Source of the DNA: CADCVT01 sp036389485
Lineage (GTDB): Bacteria; Actinomycetota; Thermoleophilia; Solirubrobacterales; Solirubrobacteraceae
Length of the DNA: 64,000 nt
Direction of reading: 5' to 3'
Assembly (NCBI GenBank): GCA_036389485.1
Contig: DASVPR010000018.1
Coordinates: 131,918 to 195,917 of the forward strand
The first letter of the stretch is position 1; every line of letters begins with the position of its first letter. The position numbers were made by a program, and so were the translations under genes. Positions 58,945 to 64,000 of the stretch are shown piece after piece. Below the pieces are notes generated by a model that had not been told where the DNA came from, ran no database searches, and saw only the letters and a program-made list of their open reading frames with translations.

Positions 58945-59837
58945 TACTCGTTCTCGATGCGTTCGCGCTGCTTGGCGGCCTCGTCGTTGGACGACTCGAT
59001 CTCGGCCTGGCGGCGCTCGATGAACGCCTCGTACTCGTCCGGGGTGACGGCGCGCACGTGGGCGATCATGTTGGCGTGCCCGCGGCCGCAGAGCTCGGCG
59101 CACTGGCCGCGGAACGTCTTGCCCGCCTTGTCGGCGGGGATCTTGAACCAGGTCCAGTTGGTGTGGCCGGGGACCGCGTCCATCTTGCCGCCGAGCTCGG
59201 GGATCCACCACGAGTGCACGACGTCCTGGGCCTTGATCTCCAGCGTCACCGTCGTGTCGACCGGCACGACCAGCTCCTCGTAGGAGAAGGGGTTGTTGAA
59301 CGGCTGGTCGTCGGGCTTGCCGGCGTCCGGGTACGTGTAGCGCCACACGTACTGCTGGCCGTTGACCTGGATGCGCAGCGACCGGCCGCTCGGCGGGACG
59401 GACTCGGTGTCGGGCGTCCCGGTCGGCTGGCCGACCTGCTGCAGGTCGACGCCGTTGGCGCCGGACTCGGGGGCGTTGCGGATGTCGTCGAGCATCACGA
59501 ACGTCACCACGGCGAGGACGACGAGCACGAGGGCGGCCCCGACGGTCCACCCGATCTCCAGCCGCGTGTTGCCGCGGATCTGGGCGGGCACCGCGCCGCG
59601 GCGGGCGCGGAACTTGATCATCGAGTACAGCAGCGCGATCCAGACCCCGGCGAGGATCAGCATCGCCATCGCGAACACGATCTTGTAGAGCGTGTCGATC
59701 GAGTCCGCGTTGTCCGAGCCGCCGTTCTCGGGCGTGAAGAGATCGGCGAGGGCCGTGCCCGGAACGAGGAGCGCGACCAGCAGCGCGAGGAGCAGGATCC
59801 GGGCAGGGGTGCGCAAGGCGGCCGGGATGATAGTCAC
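58944..59837 (-). CDS. ctaC: Cytochrome c oxidase subunit II, no fused cytochrome
   Basis: A 297-residue subunit with a signal-like N-terminus (LLLALLVALLVPGTALA), two membrane segments and a cupredoxin domain with CuA ligands in CAELCGRGHANM. The C-terminus ends in a charged helix instead of cytochrome c. The start is a GTG overlapping the crotonase stop (GTGA), so it is cotranscribed with the upstream hydratase gene. It should dock a soluble or membrane cytochrome c. Confidence 0.94.
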   Translation of the reverse strand: MTIIPAALRTPARILLLALLVALLVPGTALADLFTPENGGSDNADSIDTLYKIVFAMAMLILAGVWIALLYSMIKFRARRGAVPAQIRGNTRLEIGWTVGAALVLVVLAVVTFVMLDDIRNAPESGANGVDLQQVGQPTGTPDTESVPPSGRSLRIQVNGQQYVWRYTYPDAGKPDDQPFNNPFSYEELVVPVDTTVTLEIKAQDVVHSWWIPELGGKMDAVPGHTNWTWFKIPADKAGKTFRGQCAELCGRGHANMIAHVRAVTPDEYEAFIERRQAEIESSNDEAAKQRERIENE

Positions 59838-60649
59838 CGGCCCGAGAAGCGGGCCTGCCGCTTCTCGACGAACGCCGTGACGCCTTCGAGGAAGTCGTCG
59901 GACCCGGCGCGCTCCTGCTGGATGTCCGCCTCGAGGGCGAGCTGGTCGTGCATCCCGGCGTACACCCAGCGGTTGATCTGGCGCTTCGTCCCGGCGTAGG
60001 AGCCGGTCGGTCCCGCGGCCAGGCGGTCGATCAGCTCGTCCGCGGCGGCCTCCAGCTCGCCGTCGGGGTGCACCCGGTTGACGAGGCCCCACTCGAGGGC
60101 CTGCGACGCCGGGATGCGCTCGCCGAGCATCGCCATCTCGATCGCTCGCGTGAAGCCGATGCGGGCGGGGAGGAAGACGCTCGACCCGCCGTCGGGAACC
60201 AGCCCGATGTTGACGAACGCGAGCAAGAAGTACGCGGACTCCGCCGCGATGATGAGGTCGGCCACGAGCGCGAGCGAGCACCCGATCCCGACCGCGGGCC
60301 CCTGCACGGCGGTCACGACGGGCTTCGGCATCTCGCGCAGCCCGATCATGATCGGGTGGTAGCGCTCGGTGAGCGTGGTGTGGACGTCGGGCTTCCCGGT
60401 GCCGGGGACCGGGTCGAAGCCGGCCTTCAGGTCGGCGCCGCTCGAGAACCCGCGGCCGGCGCCGGTGATCAGCACCGCGCGGACGTCGTCGTCGTACGTC
60501 ACCGCCTTCACGGCGGCGAGCAGATCGACGCCGAACTGCTTGTTCCAGGCGTTCAGCGCCTCGGGCCGGTTCAGCTCGATGCGCGCCGCGTGGCCCCGGC
60601 GGTGGAGGTTGACGGTCTCGTAGGCGTGCTCAAGCTCCCAGTTGCTCAT
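59834..60649 (-). CDS. Enoyl-CoA hydratase/isomerase family protein at the head of the A1 oxidase operon
   Basis: A 271-residue crotonase. The oxyanion motifs are SSGADLKAGFD and QGPAVGIGCSLALVADLIIAAE, and the second region FVNIGLVPDGGSSVFLPARIG carries Asp in place of the second usual Glu, as in PaaG-type isomerases. Start ATG at 60649. Its stop overlaps the GTG of coxII, so lipid or aromatic CoA metabolism is linked in transcription to the oxidase. Whether the link is meaningful is unknown. Confidence 0.85.
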   Translation of the reverse strand: MSNWELEHAYETVNLHRRGHAARIELNRPEALNAWNKQFGVDLLAAVKAVTYDDDVRAVLITGAGRGFSSGADLKAGFDPVPGTGKPDVHTTLTERYHPIMIGLREMPKPVVTAVQGPAVGIGCSLALVADLIIAAESAYFLLAFVNIGLVPDGGSSVFLPARIGFTRAIEMAMLGERIPASQALEWGLVNRVHPDGELEAAADELIDRLAAGPTGSYAGTKRQINRWVYAGMHDQLALEADIQQERAGSDDFLEGVTAFVEKRQARFSGR

Positions 60650-60652
60650 GCC

Positions 60653-60658
60653 TACGAT
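60653..60658 (+). promoter_or_regulatory. -10 box of the PuuD-like gene
   Basis: TACGAT, 6 bases before the ATG at 60665, in a 15-base divergent gap with the crotonase gene. Confidence 0.4.
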
Positions 60659-60664
60659 CCTTCC

Positions 60665-61381
60665 ATGCGGCGGCCCGTCATCGGCATCTGCACCTACCTC
60701 GACACCGTGCGGTGGGGCGTCTGGGAGGACCGGGCGGCGCTCGTCCCCGCCGGCTACGTCGGGGGCGTGCAGCGCGCCGGCGGGGTCGCGGTGCTCCTGC
60801 CGCCGGACCCCGCGGCGATCGACGACCCCGACCCGGTCCTCGACATGCTCGACGGGCTGATCCTCGCCGGCGGGGTGGACGTGGGGCCGGCCGCCTACGG
60901 CGCCGACCCGCATCCGGAGACCGACGCGGCCAACGCGGAGCGCGACGCGTTCGAGCTGGCACTGGCGACCCGCGCGCTGGAGCGGGACATGCCCGTCCTG
61001 GGTATCTGCAGGGGCATGCAGGTGATGAACGTGGCCGCCGGGGGCACGCTGCACCAGCACGTCCCCGACCTCGTCGGCCACAGCGAGCACCGGCACACGC
61101 CGGGGCGGTTCGCCGACCACGACGTGCGGCTGGCCGAGGGGTCGCTCGCGGCGCGGGCGGCGGGCGAGCACCTGCACGCGACGAAGTCCCATCACCACCA
61201 GGGCGTCGACGCGCTCGGGGAGGGGTTCGTCGTGACCGGCTGGTCGACGCTCGACGACCTGCCGGAGGCGATCGAGCGCCCGGGCCGGCGGTTCGCGCTC
61301 GGCGTGCAGTGGCATCCGGAGGTCGACGAGACCAGCCGCCTGATCGCCTCGCTCGTCGAGGAGGCCCGGGACGACCTCTAG
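60665..61381 (+). CDS. Class I glutamine amidotransferase-like hydrolase (gamma-glutamyl-GABA hydrolase type)
   Basis: A 238-residue stand-alone class I glutaminase-fold enzyme. The nucleophile Cys is in VLGICRGMQVMNV, and the His/Glu pair is GVQWHPEVDE. The opening GICTYLD and LDGLILAGGVDVGP fit the PuuD/gamma-glutamyl-gamma-aminobutyrate hydrolase family, which releases GABA in putrescine breakdown. No other puu genes are nearby, so the substrate may differ. Confidence 0.87.
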   Translation: MRRPVIGICTYLDTVRWGVWEDRAALVPAGYVGGVQRAGGVAVLLPPDPAAIDDPDPVLDMLDGLILAGGVDVGPAAYGADPHPETDAANAERDAFELALATRALERDMPVLGICRGMQVMNVAAGGTLHQHVPDLVGHSEHRHTPGRFADHDVRLAEGSLAARAAGEHLHATKSHHHQGVDALGEGFVVTGWSTLDDLPEAIERPGRRFALGVQWHPEVDETSRLIASLVEEARDDL

Positions 61382-61384
61382 CAT
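61379..61384 (+). promoter_or_regulatory. -10 box of the flippase-like gene
   Basis: TAGCAT, 6 bases before the GTG at 61391. Its TAG is the stop codon of the PuuD-like gene. Confidence 0.4.
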
Positions 61385-61390
61385 TCCCCC

Positions 61391-62521
61391 GTGACCTCGG
61401 AGCCGCGCCCTCCGGACCTCGACGAGCAGGAGGACGATCAGCCCGACGAGGAGATGCCGCGGATGAAGCTCACGCGGCGCAACCTGCTGCTCGGGCTCGT
61501 CTTCATCGTCGCCCTCACCGCGTTCCTCTACTACGGGCTCCCGCAGCTCGCCGACCTCGACAAGACGTGGAACCGCCTGCGCGGCGGCGACGTGTGGTGG
61601 CTCGGCGGCGCGTTCATCTTCACGATCTGCTCGTTCGGCGGGTACGTGGCGCTGTTCCAGGGCGTCTACGTGCGGCACGGGTCGCGGATCGACCTGCGGG
61701 CGAGCTACCAGATCACGATGGCGTCGCTGGCGGCCACGCGCGTGTTCGCGGCGGGCGGCGCCGGCGGGATCGCGCTGACCGCGTGGGCGCTGCGGCGCTC
61801 GGGGATGAGCCGGCGCGCGGTCGCCGACTCGACGGTCGCCTTCCTCGTCCTGACCTACGTCGTCTACATGGGCGCGCTCGTGGTCTGCGGCTTCGGGCTG
61901 CGCTGGGGCGTCCTCTCCGGCCCCGACCCGTGGGCGATCACGGTGCTGCCCGCGCTGCTGGGGATCGCGGCGATCGCGGTCTTCCTCCTGATGGCGCTCG
62001 TGCCGACCGACCTCGAGCGGCGCCTGCGCGACTGGGCGTGCGACCGCGACCGGCCGCGGCTGGCGCGCGTCGCGCAGCGGCTGGCGTCGGCGCCGGCGGC
62101 GACCTCGGCCGGCGTCCGCGAGGCGATCGCGCACCTGCGGTCGAAGGACCCGGCGCTGATCGGCTCGCTCGCCTTCTGGGGCTTCAACATCGCGGTGCTG
62201 TGGGCGTGCTTCCACGCGTTCGGCGAGCCGCCGCCGTGGGGCGTGCTGATCATGGGCTACTTCGTCGGGATGCTCGGCAACCTGCTGCCCCTGCCCGGCG
62301 GCGTGGGCGGCGTCGACGGCGGGATGATCGGCGCGTTCGCGGCGTTCGGCGTCGACTTCGGTCTCGCCACCGTGGCCGTCCTGTCCTACCGCGGCTTCGC
62401 GTTCTGGCTGCCCACGATCCCCGGCGCGGTGGCGTACTTCCAGCTGCGCAAGACCGTGTCGCGGTGGCGCGCGCAGCCCCAGCGCGAGGACGTGCAGGTG
62501 ACCGCCGGGCTACTACACTAA
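61391..62521 (+). CDS. Lysylphosphatidylglycerol synthase transmembrane-region / flippase-like protein
   Basis: A 376-residue polytopic membrane protein of the UPF0104/LPG_synthase_TM (AglD-like) family. It has about eight hydrophobic segments and the conserved GGxGGIALTAWALRRSGMSRR and LPLPGGVGGVDGGMIGAFAAFG blocks. The N-terminal ~25 residues are acidic. No catalytic aminoacyl-transferase domain is attached, so it could be a lipid flippase or a lipid-modifying accessory. The stop overlaps the -10 box of trxB. Confidence 0.8.
   Translation: MTSEPRPPDLDEQEDDQPDEEMPRMKLTRRNLLLGLVFIVALTAFLYYGLPQLADLDKTWNRLRGGDVWWLGGAFIFTICSFGGYVALFQGVYVRHGSRIDLRASYQITMASLAATRVFAAGGAGGIALTAWALRRSGMSRRAVADSTVAFLVLTYVVYMGALVVCGFGLRWGVLSGPDPWAITVLPALLGIAAIAVFLLMALVPTDLERRLRDWACDRDRPRLARVAQRLASAPAATSAGVREAIAHLRSKDPALIGSLAFWGFNIAVLWACFHAFGEPPPWGVLIMGYFVGMLGNLLPLPGGVGGVDGGMIGAFAAFGVDFGLATVAVLSYRGFAFWLPTIPGAVAYFQLRKTVSRWRAQPQREDVQVTAGLLH
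62514..62519 (+). promoter_or_regulatory. -10 box of trxB
   Basis: TACACT, 7 bases before the GTG at 62527. It overlaps the TAA stop of the flippase-like gene by one base. Confidence 0.4.
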
Positions 62522-62526
62522 ATGAA

Positions 62527-63546
62527 GTGACCGACGACCGGATCGAGAACGTCATCATCGTGGGCAGCGGCCCCGCCGGGTACACCGCGGCGCTGTACAC
62601 GTCCCGCGCGAACCTCGAGCCCCTCGTCATCGAGGGGTTCTTCTGGGGCGGCCTGCTCCAGCAGACGACCGAGGTCGAGAACTACCCGGGCTTTAAGGAC
62701 GGGATCATGGGCCCGGCGCTCATGCAGGAGATGCGCGACCAGGCCGAGCGCTTCGGGACGAAGTTCCTCACCGACCAGGCGACCGAGCTCGAGCTGGCGT
62801 CCGAGCCCGGTGGCGTGCACGTCGTGCGGGTCGGCGACGACGAGTACCGCGCGCGGACGGTCATCCTCGCGATGGGCGCCGAGCACAAGAAGCTCGAGGT
62901 CCGCGGCGAGGAGGAGCTCTCCGGCCGCGGCGTCTCGTACTGCGCGACCTGCGACGCCGCGTTCTTCAAGGACAAGGCGACGATCGTGGTCGGCGGCGGC
63001 GACTCCGCGATGGAGGAGGCCATCTTCCTCGCCAAGTTCGCCGAGAAGGTCACCGTCGTGCACCGGCGTTCCGAGTTCCGCGCGTCGAAGATCATGCTCG
63101 AGCGCGCCAAGGCGGTCGAGAACCTCGAGTTCAAGACGCCGTACGTGATCGAGGAGTTCCACCCGGTCGCCGAGGGCGGCGGCCTCGGGCACGCGGTGCT
63201 GCGCAACGTCGAGGACGGCACCACCGAGGACCTGCCGATGTCGGGCGCGTTCATCGCGATCGGGCACGAGCCGCAGTCGGGGATCGTGCGCGGCCAGATC
63301 GACACCGACGACGAGGGCTACGTGATCGTCCAGGGCCGCTCGACCCGCACGAACCGCCCGGGCGTCTTCGCCGCCGGCGACCTCGTCGACCACACCTACC
63401 GGCAGGCGGTCCCCGCCGCCGGCTCCGGGTGCCAGGCGGCGCTCGACGCGGAGTGGTACCTGCGTGACAACCCGCAGGTGCCGACGCCGGAGGCGCTCGA
63501 GGGCGTCGGGGATCCGGCCGAGGCGCAGTGGGTCAGCGCACGCTGA
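62527..63546 (+). CDS. trxB: Thioredoxin reductase
   Basis: A 339-residue flavoenzyme that keeps thioredoxin reduced with NADPH. The FAD loop is VIIVGSGPAGYTAALY, the redox-active disulphide is CATC (YCATCDAAFF), the NADPH loop is VVGGGDSAMEEAIFLAK and the second FAD motif is GVFAAGDLVDHTYRQAV. Trx genes are not adjacent. The GTG at 62527 is the only start giving the full FAD motif without frame breaks. The 3' end overlaps a convergent protease gene by 14 bases. Confidence 0.95.
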   Translation: MTDDRIENVIIVGSGPAGYTAALYTSRANLEPLVIEGFFWGGLLQQTTEVENYPGFKDGIMGPALMQEMRDQAERFGTKFLTDQATELELASEPGGVHVVRVGDDEYRARTVILAMGAEHKKLEVRGEEELSGRGVSYCATCDAAFFKDKATIVVGGGDSAMEEAIFLAKFAEKVTVVHRRSEFRASKIMLERAKAVENLEFKTPYVIEEFHPVAEGGGLGHAVLRNVEDGTTEDLPMSGAFIAIGHEPQSGIVRGQIDTDDEGYVIVQGRSTRTNRPGVFAAGDLVDHTYRQAVPAAGSGCQAALDAEWYLRDNPQVPTPEALEGVGDPAEAQWVSAR

Positions 63547-64000
63547 GCGTGTAGCGGCTGTCGAGCGGGTGGCGCCCGCGCACGTAGACCTGGATGTACG
63601 CGGTGCGCGTCTTCGTGCCGCGGTTGCGCAGGCGCGCGCCGTCCGGGCGGCGGCCCTTGTGCCGGGAGCGTGCGATCAGCCCGCGGTCGGAGGCGACGGT
63701 CGGCGCCCCGCCGGCGTAGACGTCGAGGTCGGTGTTGCCGAACCGCGGCCGCACGCGGATGCGCACCGTGCGGTGGGGCGGCACGCGGATGCGATACACG
63801 TCGCTCGGGTCCTCGAAGAGGTCGAGCAGCGCGGTCAGCCGGGCGGGCGAGCGGCCCGTCCAGATCGCCCGCGCGCGGTGGCCGTAGGCGCGGCCGTCGA
63901 TGAAGCGGAAGTCCTCGTTGGGCTCGAGCGGGTCGCGTGCCGGCGGCGGCTTGGCGAGCGCCGCGCCGAGGTCGAGCTTGCCGTAGCCGGTCGCCGAGTC
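63533..64000 (-). CDS. Subtilisin-like protease (S8), C-terminal part only
   Basis: The last 155 codons of a gene that enters from the right edge. The visible beginning, DSATGYGKLDLGAAL, matches the conserved end of the S8 catalytic domain (A-T-G-Y-G-x-x-D). After it come a linker (KPPPARDPLEPNED) and a ~110-residue beta-rich, Arg-rich domain that resembles bacterial pre-peptidase C-terminal (PPC-like) domains. The catalytic triad lies outside the window. Confidence 0.7.
   Translation of the reverse strand, partial: DSATGYGKLDLGAALAKPPPARDPLEPNEDFRFIDGRAYGHRARAIWTGRSPARLTALLDLFEDPSDVYRIRVPPHRTVRIRVRPRFGNTDLDVYAGGAPTVASDRGLIARSRHKGRRPDGARLRNRGTKTRTAYIQVYVRGRHPLDSRYTLSVR

Overview
The window is a continuous, gene-dense piece of a chromosome with very high GC. 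Codons end in G or C, GTG starts are common, and stop/start overlaps (ATGA, GTGA, TGATG) are frequent. A GuaB3-type IMP dehydrogenase paralogue, an F420-type (Ddn-like) nitroreductase, a caa3 oxidase, an actinobacterial-type LexA box and many apparently leaderless promoters point to an actinobacterium, most plausibly class Thermoleophilia (Solirubrobacterales, Conexibacter/Patulibacter-like). This placement is inference; no rRNA gene is present. I saw no tRNA, rRNA, CRISPR array, insertion sequence or phage gene. No gap without a gene exceeds 300 bases; the longest (18091-18380) holds the glmS leader.

Layout. 1-1569: end of rdgB, a CDF metal exporter and a small membrane protein. 1570-9490: hup-pyrF-LysM-carboxypeptidase-PfkB, then guaB3, guaA and a methyltransferase. 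9540-14401: membrane protein, phosphate uptake (DUF47+PiT), an Ala-rich protein and an M23 peptidase. 14451-20243: rplM-rpsI-glmM-glmS, interrupted between glmM and glmS by two opposite-strand genes flanked by a 30-base imperfect direct repeat. 20248-27972: a Cys-rich hypothetical gene, then nnr, CBS, alr, cca, an M28 peptidase, HIT and a crotonase. 27987-30582: an ABC-2 exporter. 30672-36629: secreted proteins, an HD-GYP regulator, a glycosyltransferase, a cytochrome c-cupredoxin lipoprotein and a frameshifted ACC deaminase. 36663-48625: a collagen-like subtilase and mixed accessory enzymes (hydrolase, epimerase, dinB with an SOS box, GNAT, P450, orphan membrane/coiled-coil pair, M24, F420 protein). 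48603-60649: two different haem-copper oxidase clusters on the minus strand. 60665-64000: PuuD-like hydrolase, flippase-like protein, trxB and the C-terminal part of a second subtilase.

How genes work together. Cell-wall precursor supply (glmM, glmS, alr) sits with wall-remodelling enzymes (D,D-carboxypeptidase, LysM, M23). Aerobic respiration is represented by an A1-type oxidase (coxII-coxI-ctaB-small subunits) and an A2-type caa3 oxidase (coxII with fused cytochrome c, coxI, a duplicated stress-protein-like gene, coxIII), plus a lipoprotein electron carrier. Phosphate uptake is a two-gene DUF47/PiT unit.

The observations I find most worth pursuing are the 30-base repeat around the gene pair inserted between glmM and glmS, the recurring TANNNT box 6-10 bases before start codons, hairpins at the predicted 5' ends of the rplM and glmS transcripts, the 157-residue acidic extension of ribosomal protein S9, the LexA box over the dinB start, the duplicated stress protein inside the oxidase operon, and two mini-genes (37 and about 39 codons) in the oxidase clusters. 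I did not find an obviously complete new multi-gene system; the inserted pair (17120-18090) and the orphan pair at 44959-46502 are the closest candidates.
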